From contig QHNJ01000006.1 of the NCBI GenBank assembly GCA_003218395.1, positions 1 to 64,000 of the forward strand: DNA of 64,000 bases, read 5' to 3'. The notes beneath the pieces are model-generated. The model was not told where the DNA came from. It made no database searches and saw only the letters and a program-made list of their open reading frames with translations. Of this stretch, positions 40,983-50,069 are shown piece after piece. Position 1 is the first letter of the stretch. Each line of letters starts with the position of its first letter. Source of the DNA: Verrucomicrobiota bacterium (GTDB taxonomy: Bacteria; Verrucomicrobiota; Verrucomicrobiia; Chthoniobacterales; UBA10450). Both the position numbers and the translations under genes were made by a program.

Positions 40983-41369
40983 ATGAACCCGAACAAAGCT
41001 GCGCAGGAGTTTCCGTACAAAACTTGCCTCAACATTCTGTGCGGGCCGCTTGAATTAATCGATGTGCAGAAATTGACCGATGCCTGCACGGACAAGTGGT
41101 ACAACCAGACGCTTTGCAAGGTAAACGATTCTGTCGTTAGGCTGGCGGTGATTCAGGGCGAATATCACTGGCACGAACACAAAGACATCGATGAATTCTT
41201 TTTCGTTCTCGACGGACATTTCCTGATCGATCTCGAAGATCGCGTAGTCGATCTCGCGCCGAAGCAGGGCTTCGTCGTGACCAAAGGTGTGCGCCATCGC
41301 ACACGCGCGCCTGAACGAACGGTGATTTTGATGGTCGAGCGCGCCGACATTGTTCCGACCGGTGACTAA
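40983..41369 (+). CDS. cupin-domain protein (distinct family)
   Basis: 128 residues, nine bases after the previous gene. One cupin fold, with motif 1 GEYHWHEHKDIDEFFFVLDG (about 59-78) carrying three histidines and a glutamate, and motif 2 APKQGFVVTKGVRHRT. It is not a close relative of the other two cupins. Such short cupins can be metal-binding isomerases or oxygenases; none can be named. Its stop overlaps the start of the next gene. Confidence 0.85.
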   Translation: MNPNKAAQEFPYKTCLNILCGPLELIDVQKLTDACTDKWYNQTLCKVNDSVVRLAVIQGEYHWHEHKDIDEFFFVLDGHFLIDLEDRVVDLAPKQGFVVTKGVRHRTRAPERTVILMVERADIVPTGD

Positions 41370-41844
41370 ACGCGCCGAGAGGCAGGTGAAAATAATTTCC
41401 GGCGGACAAACAGGCGTGGATCGCGCAGCTCTCGACGTTGCACTGAAAAATGGAATCGACTGTGGTGGGTGGTGTCCGGCTGGGCGCCTCGATGAAGTTG
41501 GCCGAATTCCGGATCGCTATCCGGTCAGGGAATTGGAACATGGCGGATTCACTGAGCGCACGTTACAAAACGTAAAAGACTCCGATGGAACCGTCATTAT
41601 TTACTCCGCCAAATTGAGCGGTGGCACTGAACAAACGGTTCGCTTCTGCGTTGAACAACAGCAGCCGCATCAATTGATCGACGCGTCAAAGATTTCCGCC
41701 GAAAAATCTGCGAGGTCGATTGCCGACCTTGTCCGCAAGCACAAGATCGACATGCTCAATGTGGCCGGCCCGCGCCAAAGCGAATGGCCGGAGGGATATG
41801 ATTATGCATTTCGCGCGCTCGTGACCTTCCTGACGAACTTGTAG
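41362..41844 (+). CDS. putative molybdenum-cofactor carrier protein
   Basis: 160 residues from a GTG at 41362, overlapping the cupin stop; GTG 41386 is an alternative. A Rossmann-like fold of the putative molybdenum carrier family (IISGGQTGVDRAALDVAL near the N-terminus, then DCGGWCPAGRLDEVGRIPD). Characterised members bind molybdenum cofactor. Overlap with the third cupin suggests joint expression; whether the cupins use the cofactor is unknown. Confidence 0.8.
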   Translation: MTKRAERQVKIISGGQTGVDRAALDVALKNGIDCGGWCPAGRLDEVGRIPDRYPVRELEHGGFTERTLQNVKDSDGTVIIYSAKLSGGTEQTVRFCVEQQQPHQLIDASKISAEKSARSIADLVRKHKIDMLNVAGPRQSEWPEGYDYAFRALVTFLTNL

Positions 41845-41869
41845 GGCGTTTGTGTCAAATGCCGAACTA

Positions 41870-41895
41870 GAGGCAGCGCTTGGCGCAAGCGCCTC
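41870..41895. terminator. terminator-like hairpin between convergent genes
   Basis: GCGCTTG (41876-41882) and CAAGCGC (41886-41892) pair with loop GCG, extended by GAG/CTC on the outside with a three-base bulge. It lies in the 58-base gap between the molybdenum-carrier gene and the facing LolC/E gene. No T-run; likely but not certain terminator. Confidence 0.45.
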
Positions 41896-41902
41896 CACAA
41901 CT

Positions 41903-43219
41903 TCACTCGTAGCGCAGCGCTTTAACCGGATCGAGGCGTGCCGCAAAGTAAGCGGGAATCAAAGCGGCCAGTGAGCAGATAAAAAATGCGCTGATGCAGA
42001 TGATGGCAACATCTCTCGGGATAACTTCCGCTGGGATCGCCGAAAACTGATAGACCTCGCGCGGAAAAATCTCGATGTGCAGTGTCGATGCAAGCCAATG
42101 GCTGAATTGGTTGCGGTAGCGGATCAACGTCATCCCGAGCGCAAGCCCCGTAAGAGTGCCGAAGAGGCCGACGACTGTTCCCTGGCCAAGAAAGACCCAG
42201 ATGATTTGCGCAATGTTGGCGCCGAGCGCTTTCATGATTCCGATCTCGCGCCGCTTTTGCACTGTCACTGTGATCAGCGTGCTCATGATTCCGAATGCCG
42301 CGACGACCACGATGAAGAACAAGAGGAAAAACATCACCGTGCGCTCGAGCCGCACCGCTTCGAAAAACTGATGATTCATGTCGATCCAGGTCTGCGCGTA
42401 TTCGGGAGGCTCGAGAAATTGTTGGATCCCTTGTTTTACCCGCTCGGCATTGTACGGATTGTCTGTCCTTACTGTAATGCCGTGCAACGCGTCACCCAGG
42501 CCGTATAACTCTTGGCCGACGTAAATCGGCACGAGAAGAAATTCAGAGTCGTGCAGATAGTGACCGGTTTCAAAAATACCGGTAACCGTCAGTTCCTTCG
42601 GCAGGATCACATCGCGCAACTCGTCCACTGCTTTTTTTCCCTCGCCTTTCGCGTTCTCGAGTTTTTTGATGGAATCGAGAATCTGGCCGAGATTGCCCGG
42701 CGAATAGACCGTCAGTTTGTCACCGACGTGAATCTCCAATTTACGCGCGAGCTCAACGCCAAGTACGGTCGAGTCGCCTTCCAGATCGAGCTTGCCGTAT
42801 TTGATGAACTTTGTCAGGGGAATGACCCTTTCTTCCTGCGCGGGATCAACGCCGCGAATCAGCGGAGCGAGCCGCCGGTTTTGAAATTCCACGATCACCG
42901 GCCCCTGGATGTAGGGAGCCGTCGCGACGACGCCCTCCGTATTGTCGATTTTCGCTTTGAGCGTTCGCCAGTCGCGCAAGACGTCTTCTGTGCTCACGAG
43001 AATGTGCGCATCGAAATCGATCACTTTCTGGCGCAGCTCGCGGTCGAACCCGGTCATGACCGAAATCACGAGAATCAGCACCGTCACGCCGAGCATCACA
43101 CCGAGCACAGAAATCAATGTGATGATGGAGAGAAATGTCCGCTTCGGTTTCAAGTACCGTAGCGCCAGAAAAAGACTAAACGGCAGTTTCAATTCGGCGA
43201 CAACCTGAGCGCGATTCAA
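41903..43219 (-). CDS. lolC: lipoprotein-releasing ABC transporter permease LolC/LolE
   Basis: 438 residues from the TTG at 43219. The frame stays open to 43318, but that extension is formed by a palindromic repeat; a TTG at 43189 is the alternative. Layout is that of LolC/E (MacB-FtsX class): a first membrane helix (RTFLSIITLISVLGVMLGVTV), a large periplasmic domain, then three membrane helices near the C-terminus (including IGIMKALGANIAQIIWVFLGQ and the last ending AAYFAARLDPVKALRYE). It exports lipoproteins from the inner membrane with LolD, which is not nearby. Confidence 0.85.
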   Translation of the reverse strand: MNRAQVVAELKLPFSLFLALRYLKPKRTFLSIITLISVLGVMLGVTVLILVISVMTGFDRELRQKVIDFDAHILVSTEDVLRDWRTLKAKIDNTEGVVATAPYIQGPVIVEFQNRRLAPLIRGVDPAQEERVIPLTKFIKYGKLDLEGDSTVLGVELARKLEIHVGDKLTVYSPGNLGQILDSIKKLENAKGEGKKAVDELRDVILPKELTVTGIFETGHYLHDSEFLLVPIYVGQELYGLGDALHGITVRTDNPYNAERVKQGIQQFLEPPEYAQTWIDMNHQFFEAVRLERTVMFFLLFFIVVVAAFGIMSTLITVTVQKRREIGIMKALGANIAQIIWVFLGQGTVVGLFGTLTGLALGMTLIRYRNQFSHWLASTLHIEIFPREVYQFSAIPAEVIPRDVAIICISAFFICSLAALIPAYFAARLDPVKALRYE

Positions 43220-43241
43220 TCCTTTTTCCAGAAGGAATAGG

Positions 43242-43345
43242 TGTAGCGGCGGTCTCTGACCGTCGCTTGCCTTCGATGAGGATGAGCAATGCCCGATGGG
43301 CGTGTCGTTAGAAAACAAGTGCGACAGTCAGCGACTGCCGCTACA
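43242..43345. repeat. imperfect 25-bp-arm palindrome upstream of lolC
   Basis: TGTAGCGGC-GTC...CTGAC-GTCGC (43242-43266) matches the reverse complement of 43321-43345 in 22 of 25 positions. The ends read TGTAGCGGC and GCCGCTACA, as in the element at 61391. It extends into the 5' end of the longest lolC frame and would be translated if an upstream start were used. Confidence 0.75.
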
Positions 43346-43348
43346 AAA

Positions 43349-43744
43349 TCAGCTCTTCAGCGCGTGGGCTTTTAGTTCTTCCAGCGTGACGAACTCGAGC
43401 GCGGAGGAATGAGTCGCTTCAAGATCGACGGGGGCTGCGCGATTGTGGTCGAGCGCTGCCTTCCAGCGCGTGACGCACACACACCATTTGTCGCCCGGGT
43501 TCAGCCCGGGAAATCCCCATTCCGGGCGTGGCGTGACCAGATCGTTCCCGTCGAGCACGGAAAAATCGAGAAATTCCTCAGTGACTTTTACGCAAACCGT
43601 GTGCAGCCCAACATCTTCTGGCCCGGTGCGACAAAATCCGTCGCGATAGAATCCGGTCATCGGATCTCGACAACAGCATCTAAGTTCACTCCCGAGAACA
43701 TTTGTGGGCACGAGAGGAAGGTAGCGAACGATTCGCCCTTTCAA
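43349..43744 (-). CDS. DUF2237 family protein
   Basis: 131 residues. The family is clear from NVLGSELRCCCRDPMTGFYR, GPEDVGLHTVCVKVTEEFLD, GNDLVTPRPEWGFPGLNPGD and KWCVCVTRW. DUF2237 proteins are about 120 residues, cysteine-rich and of unknown role. The start is the TTG at 43744; no ATG is in frame near it. It stands between the lolC repeat and a divergent phosphoesterase. Confidence 0.88.
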   Translation of the reverse strand: MKGRIVRYLPLVPTNVLGSELRCCCRDPMTGFYRDGFCRTGPEDVGLHTVCVKVTEEFLDFSVLDGNDLVTPRPEWGFPGLNPGDKWCVCVTRWKAALDHNRAAPVDLEATHSSALEFVTLEELKAHALKS

Positions 43745-43858
43745 TCAAAATCTCAGTCGGTGATTCGTCGAAAAGTTAAAATGTTGGAGCGAGCAAGCAA
43801 AGCCGAAGGTGGATTGTATTGAAGCGGTTCGCTATTCTTCTTTTCGGGATCGAATTCA

Positions 43859-44404
43859 ATGAACCATGAGCTTCCGAGGACGCATACTGCCATTGCTTAT
43901 TGGCTCACTCCGGCTGACCCGGCGCATACCTTCTTTGAAAACATGATTTGTGATCTTGCGCGGCAGTATGACGCGCCCGTTTTCGAGCCGCACGTTACAA
44001 TACACGTCGGATCAAATCATGCGGAAGCCGCCGAAAAAGCAACCTCGCAAGCCGCGTTTGTTTGCGAGCCGATCGAGTTGAAACTCCTTGATGTGGGTCA
44101 CTCGGGCGAATTTACCAAAACCCTTTTCGTCCAACTTGCGCTGAACAAACAATTGCGGCGACTGAATAAAATCATTCGTAGTGATGTGCAAAATTCATCC
44201 GATTACCAGCTCAAACCGCACCTAAGCTTGCTCTACAAGAAGATGCCCATTCTGGAACGGCGTCGCTTGGCGCTGTCAATCCAGTTGCCGTTTTCGGAAG
44301 TAATTTTCGACTCAATTAAAGCTGTCCGCTGCGCTTTGCCCACGCGTAACCGCGCCGACGTGGAGGCTTGGCGCGGTATCGCGACGAAATCGTTGCGCAG
44401 GTAA
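43859..44404 (+). CDS. 2H phosphoesterase (cyclic phosphodiesterase / RNA ligase-like)
   Basis: 181 residues with the two H-x-(T/S) motifs of the 2H superfamily: FEPHVTIHVG (about 41-50) and KPHLSLLYKK (about 120-129). This fits the cyclic nucleotide phosphodiesterase/2'-5' RNA ligase-like group; the substrate may be a 2',3'-cyclic or ADP-ribose cyclic phosphate. It stands alone, divergent from DUF2237. Confidence 0.82.
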   Translation: MNHELPRTHTAIAYWLTPADPAHTFFENMICDLARQYDAPVFEPHVTIHVGSNHAEAAEKATSQAAFVCEPIELKLLDVGHSGEFTKTLFVQLALNKQLRRLNKIIRSDVQNSSDYQLKPHLSLLYKKMPILERRRLALSIQLPFSEVIFDSIKAVRCALPTRNRADVEAWRGIATKSLRR

Positions 44405-44522
44405 CTATTTGATCGCGCGGGTTCGGCGCGGCAGGAAGCGGAACGACTGCAGCCGCCTCTCTATGAAACGCGTGGCGCGTGTTCCAAAACACCTCAGCGC
44501 CGTTCTTCGCACAGCGGAGCGG

Positions 44523-46397
44523 CTACAACAAAGGCGGAGTTGATGTCGAACTTGGAGTCGAGGTTGGGGTCGGAGTCGGCTCGGCAGGCGCGGGTGAAAC
44601 TGGCGGCGATGAAGTTGCGGAAGCGGTGGCGAGTTTGGTTCTGGCTTCGTCGAGGAGTTTTTTTTCTTCTAAGTAAATTTTCGAATCGTCAGTTGTCTCA
44701 ATGTACTCCCTTGCAGCGTCGGTTTGGTTTGCCTCGAGCAGCAAGAGCGCCACGTAAACAGCAGCGTGCGGATCGTGTAATTGATCGGTTGGCAATTTTT
44801 GTATAGTCTCCAGGCCCTCGGCGCTGCGGCCAAGACGAGAGAGGGAAAACGCGTAAGTCACGGCGCAATTGAGTTCGCTCGGCGCGCGGTCGTAGGCCTC
44901 TTTGGCAAGATCGTACGACTGTTTTGTATTTTGGTCGATGTTGAGGCCAAGTCGTGCGAGATCTGCGGTGATTGGTGCCTCGTTGGGGGAGCTTTCGTGC
45001 AGGCGCTGGAGAATGTCATAGAGTTTTTCGAGATTGTTGTTTGCGCGATAAAGGCGGCGAAGCGCGTCGAATGCCTCGCGCCGCATCGGCGGATTCTTCG
45101 CTACGCGCAGCCAAAGTTGTTCGGATTCTTTCTCGAGGTTCCATTTCGAAGCGAGGCGTGCCAAATCAAGGTCGCGCTTCGGTTGTTCGTTCGTCGCTTC
45201 TTCAGCGGAGCGCCAAAGCGTCTCGAATTCCGTGTCGGCCGCGTTTTGGTGTGATCGTCGAACCGCGATTGCCTGATATGCAAGGCGCAGGTATTCAGAT
45301 TCCCCCCATGCTCCGACGTGCGCCCAGCGTTTCAGGCGCGACCAATTTCTTACGTTTGCATATGCATCTGCAACTGCGATGGAAGCGGGCGGAGAACCAA
45401 GTTTGTCTGGTGATAGCTTATCGATCCACTTTACAACGTCAGCGGCGAGTCCGTTTTCGTTCATCCAGTTCATAAGCGATGCCAGGTCCGACGGATTGCG
45501 CACAGCAAATGGCTTCACTCTTTCCAGCAAAAGACGAAACTTCTTCTCATCGAGCTTTCGATAAAAGTTCAGGCAGAGAAGGTAATCGCCGAATGTGACC
45601 TCCTGCGACATTTGGAGCTGTTGCGCGAAGTTATCCCCCGCAGTCGAGTCATTGCGTGCCACAGCGTCATTAAGCAACGCGCGCAACGCGCCACTGCGGA
45701 AGGGAGCGAGTTTGCTGAGTCGATCGAGCGTGTCACGTGCTCTTGCGCTCCTTTGCGGATCGCTGGACTGGATTTGCAGTGCCGCGAGATTGAACTGGTA
45801 CAGATCGTTCCCAGGCTCTTTTTTAACGGCGGCAGCGAATTGCTCTTCCTGCTCGGCGAAATTTCCTTCCGCGCGGGCCAGCCAACCTGCAACCACGTGA
45901 AAAGCGGCTCTGTCACGATCGCTGGGGGTAACTTGGTCGAGCGCTTTTCGCGCGAGATCGAGCTTTCCAAAGCGCAAGGCCGCTGAGGCCAGATTAAGTT
46001 GACTGTCTGGATCCTTTGGAAGCAATCGAGTGATTTGTGCGCGCCACGAGACGGCTTCCTCAAGGTTTTGCTTTTCCGATGCTTCCGCCAGAATGTAATA
46101 CGCCGGTAGAGAGTCAGGATCCAGCCTCACGACCTCTCGTGCAGTCTCCGCTGCTTCGTTAAATTTTTCCTCCTGCAGCATCGAGGCTGCCAGACGCAGC
46201 AGACGGTTTTGGCGCCAGTCCCTATACAGTTTTGAGCTGTGACTAAGGAAAGCAACGCCCAGGAGAATAGCCACTACGAATGCAGCAACTAAAAGGGCGA
46301 GACGGGTCGGCCAGAGTTGTCGCTGAAAGAAGGACCCAAGAGCGGGAAATATCTGGCCAGTTCTTCCGTGCCCGGCGTCTTTGATTTTTTCCGCCAT
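44523..46397 (-). CDS. membrane-anchored TPR-repeat protein, large
   Basis: 624 residues. A single membrane helix near residues 32-51 (LALLVAAFVVAILLGVAFL) is followed by a long run of helical repeats. The N-terminal ones fit TPR (EKFNEAAETAREVVRLDPDS, then SLPAYYILAEASEKQNLEEA) and later ones are degenerate. It ends with a low-complexity proline/threonine tail. A scaffold role is likely; partner unknown. It lies downstream of the AI-2E-type permease on the same strand, with a 74-base gap. Confidence 0.82.
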   Translation of the reverse strand: MAEKIKDAGHGRTGQIFPALGSFFQRQLWPTRLALLVAAFVVAILLGVAFLSHSSKLYRDWRQNRLLRLAASMLQEEKFNEAAETAREVVRLDPDSLPAYYILAEASEKQNLEEAVSWRAQITRLLPKDPDSQLNLASAALRFGKLDLARKALDQVTPSDRDRAAFHVVAGWLARAEGNFAEQEEQFAAAVKKEPGNDLYQFNLAALQIQSSDPQRSARARDTLDRLSKLAPFRSGALRALLNDAVARNDSTAGDNFAQQLQMSQEVTFGDYLLCLNFYRKLDEKKFRLLLERVKPFAVRNPSDLASLMNWMNENGLAADVVKWIDKLSPDKLGSPPASIAVADAYANVRNWSRLKRWAHVGAWGESEYLRLAYQAIAVRRSHQNAADTEFETLWRSAEEATNEQPKRDLDLARLASKWNLEKESEQLWLRVAKNPPMRREAFDALRRLYRANNNLEKLYDILQRLHESSPNEAPITADLARLGLNIDQNTKQSYDLAKEAYDRAPSELNCAVTYAFSLSRLGRSAEGLETIQKLPTDQLHDPHAAVYVALLLLEANQTDAAREYIETTDDSKIYLEEKKLLDEARTKLATASATSSPPVSPAPAEPTPTPTSTPSSTSTPPLL

Positions 46398-46471
46398 TTT
46401 CGTGTCCTATCTCGTGGCGCGCGGCAAGAATTATGACTCCGCACGGGCCGAATCGCCCAACTGCAGGCTTT

Positions 46472-47896
46472 TTAAGGTTGTGTCGCCGCCTCGGATTTTT
46501 CGACCACAGAAAGATCCTCGATCGATTCCGCAACCTCCTCCCTCAAACGACGTCCCCAGACGTATCGCCCCAGCAAAACCTTGATGGTTGCTGTCAACGG
46601 CACGGCCAGGAGGGGGCCGAGCACTCCGCCGATGATGAGGCCCCAGACAAAGATCGACACGATCACTGTCATTGGATGCAAGCCGACATAATTTCCAACA
46701 ATACGCGGGGCGTAGAAGATACCTTCGAGATTTTGTATCACGATGAAAATCAGCGTTACACCAATCGGGTGCAGCCAATCACCCCATTGAAAAGCGGCAA
46801 TAAGAACGGCTGGCACCCAGCAAACGATTATCCCGATGTACGGGACCATCGTAAGGATGACGACGAGCAGACCAATCAGGGGCGCAAAATTGAGCCCGAT
46901 AAGCGTTAGAGCGGTACCGATGAGGATGCCATCCACCAAACAAACAAGCAGCTGTCCCCGAAAATAAGCGGTGATGTACTTATTGATCTCTGACAATGCT
47001 TCCGCGACTTCGTCCTTAAGGGGTGACGCGCGCAGCGGCAGGTAATCTTTCCATCTCTGCTCGATGCGCGGCTTTTCGGTTAGCAAGAAAAACAAATAGA
47101 TCGGAACCAGAATAAGGCTGAGCAAAAACCCTGTTACCCCGAGGAATCCACCGATGCTTTTCTTCAAAATTCCCCAGAACTTTTCCGTCAACGTCGGAAG
47201 CGCCCGCTGGATATTTGGAATTTGTTTTTCTACGTAAGCTTGGATGCGTTGGCGTTCGGCAGTCGAAAGCTTGGATGGACTAGGCGCTATTGTTTCACTC
47301 GGTGACGCGAACGCCTGCGGCGCGGGTGGCGAAGCAGGCACATTCCCGGTTGGTTGCGGATGAGGAGAAGGAGAGGCAGGGCCGATCAGCCAGTTTGTGA
47401 AACTCGTCGATGCTGACTTTCCGTGTACTCCGCCAAATAACCCGAACGTTTGGTCGAATCGATAGATAAGATCGACGATGCGATCGCGTGCTTTTTCTGT
47501 GTACGCAGGAACTTCCTTGGCGAAATTTGCGCTTTGGATTGAGATGGTTGGGACGAGCCAGGCAACCAATCCGCCCAATGCAAAAAAGGCAATCGCGAAG
47601 AGAAGAGCGACCGCTTTGGTGCGACTGAGCGTTCCTCTAGACACTTTCGTCACCAGCGGATCGAGGAGATAAGTAAGAATCATCGCGATGGCGACCGGAA
47701 TCAAGATTGGCTGAAGAAAGCTGATGATATTGGCACCGGTCCAGATCACGGCGCCGACGATTATGATAAGGAGGACAACAAAGAAAGCGGTCAGGGCCGC
47801 CCACATCGTTTTGCGCTGCCAGGATGTCGGATAATCCCTCATGTGCACAGGCAGACGCCCCTCTAGTTTTGTAGAAGAGCCGCGCTCGCTCGACAT
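46472..47896 (-). CDS. AI-2E transporter (PerM) family membrane protein
   Basis: 474 residues from the ATG at 47896, which is five bases beyond the upstream TPR gene's stop; a longer frame has no conserved sequence. About eight membrane segments with the PerM/AI-2E layout: two at the start (about 31-76), a central cytoplasmic or periplasmic part, and a cluster at the C-terminus (VCLVDGILIGTALTLIGLNF to GPLLAVPLTATIKVLLG). A proline/serine-rich insertion (about 185-220, PHPQPTGNVPASPPAPQA) sits in the loop. The family includes transporters and sodium/proton antiporters; the substrate is unknown. Confidence 0.85.
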   Translation of the reverse strand: MSSERGSSTKLEGRLPVHMRDYPTSWQRKTMWAALTAFFVVLLIIIVGAVIWTGANIISFLQPILIPVAIAMILTYLLDPLVTKVSRGTLSRTKAVALLFAIAFFALGGLVAWLVPTISIQSANFAKEVPAYTEKARDRIVDLIYRFDQTFGLFGGVHGKSASTSFTNWLIGPASPSPHPQPTGNVPASPPAPQAFASPSETIAPSPSKLSTAERQRIQAYVEKQIPNIQRALPTLTEKFWGILKKSIGGFLGVTGFLLSLILVPIYLFFLLTEKPRIEQRWKDYLPLRASPLKDEVAEALSEINKYITAYFRGQLLVCLVDGILIGTALTLIGLNFAPLIGLLVVILTMVPYIGIIVCWVPAVLIAAFQWGDWLHPIGVTLIFIVIQNLEGIFYAPRIVGNYVGLHPMTVIVSIFVWGLIIGGVLGPLLAVPLTATIKVLLGRYVWGRRLREEVAESIEDLSVVEKSEAATQP

Positions 47897-47901
47897 TTTA
47901 A

Positions 47902-49782
47902 TCACTGGGTGGGATTCGTCTTTGCTGGCGACCCTTTGGTGATCGTCGCCTTGGTACTCTCGATCTTCTCTGCGAGCTTCTTGTTTTTCGGATCGAGCGC
48001 CAGCGCTTTTTGCCATGCTTCCAATGCCTCTGGCACGCGATCCAAGTTCAAGTAAGTGTCGCCAATGTGTTCGAACACAACCGGGTCTTCACGGCCCATG
48101 CTTTTCGCAGCGCGAAGCAGATCGGCCAGGGCTTGATCGAATTGCCCCTTCCGGAACTCGGCCCAGCCGAGGCTGTCGAGGTAAGAGCCGTTGTTGGGTT
48201 CAATCTCTAGCGCGCGTTTGATCATCTCCTCGGCTTCGTCCAGTTGCATGTTGTGATCTGCCCACATATAACCAAGGTAGTTGTACGCTTCCGCCGCGTT
48301 TGCTGGATCGAGTGCAATTGATTTGCGAAGCAAGTCCGCCGCTTTTTCATACAAACCTGCCTGTTCGGCCGTTGCGCCATAGTTAAAATAGAATTTAGCG
48401 TTTACGATTTCATTGTCCTGATCGGCTTGCGCTTCGTGAAGGGCTTCCTCAAAGGTCGCTACCGCTTGCTGGGTTTGTTTCGCCTCGCGCTGAGCAATCG
48501 CTAGATAGTAAACGATCTCTGGCGCGCCGGGGAACCGGCGACGGACTTCTGCCAGCATTTTCACTGCGCGCTCCGGATCTTTGAGAGGGCCAAGCAGCAG
48601 CTCCGCCAAGCGCAAATATGTGCCAGCATGATTGGGATTAATCAGCAGGCTTTGCTCGTAGTTTGCGGCTACTTTTGCAAACTTGGCTTTAGCTTCGTCA
48701 AGACGGTTTGCGCGCTGAAGCGATCGTGCTTCATCGTCCAGCACCTGCGCAAGCAAATCATACGGCTGATATTTTTCCGGATGCTGTTTGATAATTTGCT
48801 CGAGCATCTCGACTGCTTTTCCACGCTGATTCGTCAAAATGAAACCAGTCGCCAGTTTTTCCCGCGCGTTGGCGTCATCTGGTTGTAGTTCCAGCACGCG
48901 AAGATAAAGCGGGATCGCCTCCTTGAGTTGTTGTGACGACGCGTAGTAATCCGCTATGTCTTTGAGGGCCGCAGGATCGTCGTTGGCGTGTTCCGCTGCT
49001 TTTTTGAAAATTTCGTTGACCCGTTTCAATTCATCCGATTTCGGCAATGAGTCAGGTTTGAAAAGAATGGCTGCGTAAAGTTTCCCCAGTCGAGTCCAGA
49101 AATTCGCGTCATCGCTCCGAACTTTTGCGGCGCGATCCAAAACGTCGAGCGCCTTTTTTTCTTCTCCCGCCGCAAACTCGATTTCGACGAGACGCTGGTA
49201 AGCCGCTATATCGCGCGGATTGAGCGCGATGGCGCGATTGGCATAATCGATAGCCTGATCCATTTTCTTGAGATACTTCGCATAGATAAAGGCCAACTGG
49301 CGGTAGGGCTCGGCATCGTTCGGATTTGCCTTGATCGCATCCTTTAAAATGTCAATCGCCTGCGGGAAATCCTCCTGCTGTATCAGCAAAGCCGCCACGC
49401 GTGACGCGAGTTCAGATTGGCCGGGATCGACGTTGAGCACTTTGCGATACGCCTCCAGGGCTTGATCCATCTCGCCGTTTTCCTCGAACGTCATTCCTTC
49501 GATAAAATGCGCCAGCGCCCCGGCTTTGCGTTCGTTCTCCGGACGCAAACCCAGGTCGGCGGGCGGCTTGAGATTGAATGAATCATCTTGACGTCCGATT
49601 TGTTTTATTCCGGCAGGTGCAGGTCTGATCGGTGGAGCCAAAGTGCGCGGAGTTTTGGCGATTCCGGTGTTTGTGGACGCGAAAATAACGAGCGCGAAAA
49701 CGAAACCCCACGGCGCCGAAACGCCGTGTCTTACCTGCTCCCTCATACTTCCGATTCTAGCTTTTGGCGCCATCCTCCGCAA
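47902..49782 (-). CDS. TPR-repeat protein with export signal
   Basis: 626 residues; the ATG at 49746 is a slightly shorter alternative. A hydrophobic segment near residues 26-41 (WGFVFALVIFASTNTGIA) gives an export signal or anchor. The rest is a solenoid of about fifteen TPRs (for example MDQALEAYRKVLNVDPGQSE and LDEAEEMIKRALEIEPNNGS), probably a surface or periplasmic scaffold. The permease begins five bases after its stop, making a three-gene run with the other TPR protein. Confidence 0.85.
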   Translation of the reverse strand: MRRMAPKARIGSMREQVRHGVSAPWGFVFALVIFASTNTGIAKTPRTLAPPIRPAPAGIKQIGRQDDSFNLKPPADLGLRPENERKAGALAHFIEGMTFEENGEMDQALEAYRKVLNVDPGQSELASRVAALLIQQEDFPQAIDILKDAIKANPNDAEPYRQLAFIYAKYLKKMDQAIDYANRAIALNPRDIAAYQRLVEIEFAAGEEKKALDVLDRAAKVRSDDANFWTRLGKLYAAILFKPDSLPKSDELKRVNEIFKKAAEHANDDPAALKDIADYYASSQQLKEAIPLYLRVLELQPDDANAREKLATGFILTNQRGKAVEMLEQIIKQHPEKYQPYDLLAQVLDDEARSLQRANRLDEAKAKFAKVAANYEQSLLINPNHAGTYLRLAELLLGPLKDPERAVKMLAEVRRRFPGAPEIVYYLAIAQREAKQTQQAVATFEEALHEAQADQDNEIVNAKFYFNYGATAEQAGLYEKAADLLRKSIALDPANAAEAYNYLGYMWADHNMQLDEAEEMIKRALEIEPNNGSYLDSLGWAEFRKGQFDQALADLLRAAKSMGREDPVVFEHIGDTYLNLDRVPEALEAWQKALALDPKNKKLAEKIESTKATITKGSPAKTNPTQ

Positions 49783-49824
49783 ACCAGCGCACGCGAGCCC
49801 AAACGAATCAGGGGTGGCAACAGG

Positions 49825-49929
49825 TTATGCTTTGTAGCGGAGGCGCTTCTTATGGCGACTTTGCCTCATGCGCTTGCGGCGCTTGTGCTTTGCAATTTTC
49901 GCTTTGCGTCTTTTCTTGAGCGAGCCCAT
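49825..49929 (-). CDS. AURKAIP1/COX24-type small basic ribosome-associated protein
   Basis: 34 residues: MGSLKKRRKAKIAKHKRRKR then MRQSRHKKRLRYKA. Over half the residues are lysine or arginine. The pattern SLKKRRKxKIxKHKRRKR matches the AURKAIP1/COX24 domain (DUF1713) known in Bacteroidota and related phyla and in mitochondrial ribosomal protein mS38. It probably binds 16S rRNA. It has a proper ATG and TAA and no competing longer frame; only its length makes it easy to miss. It stands upstream of and parallel to the TPR/PerM run. Confidence 0.85.
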   Translation of the reverse strand: MGSLKKRRKAKIAKHKRRKRMRQSRHKKRLRYKA

Positions 49930-50069
49930 TCAGATTTTCAGATTCGCGAGCCGCGATTCAACCATCTAATCCGCCGCATTGCAACTGAGTTCTTTGCTAG
50001 CTCAACATCAAGCGGATTGGGCCGGAGCCGCTGGCGGCGTTGTCTGGTTAGCCTTTAGCGACACACGAC

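Noticed and set aside
43220-43318. lolC start at 43318
   Set aside because: The added N-terminal residues are encoded by a palindromic repeat and carry no family sequence; a TTG at 43219 or 43189 is more likely.
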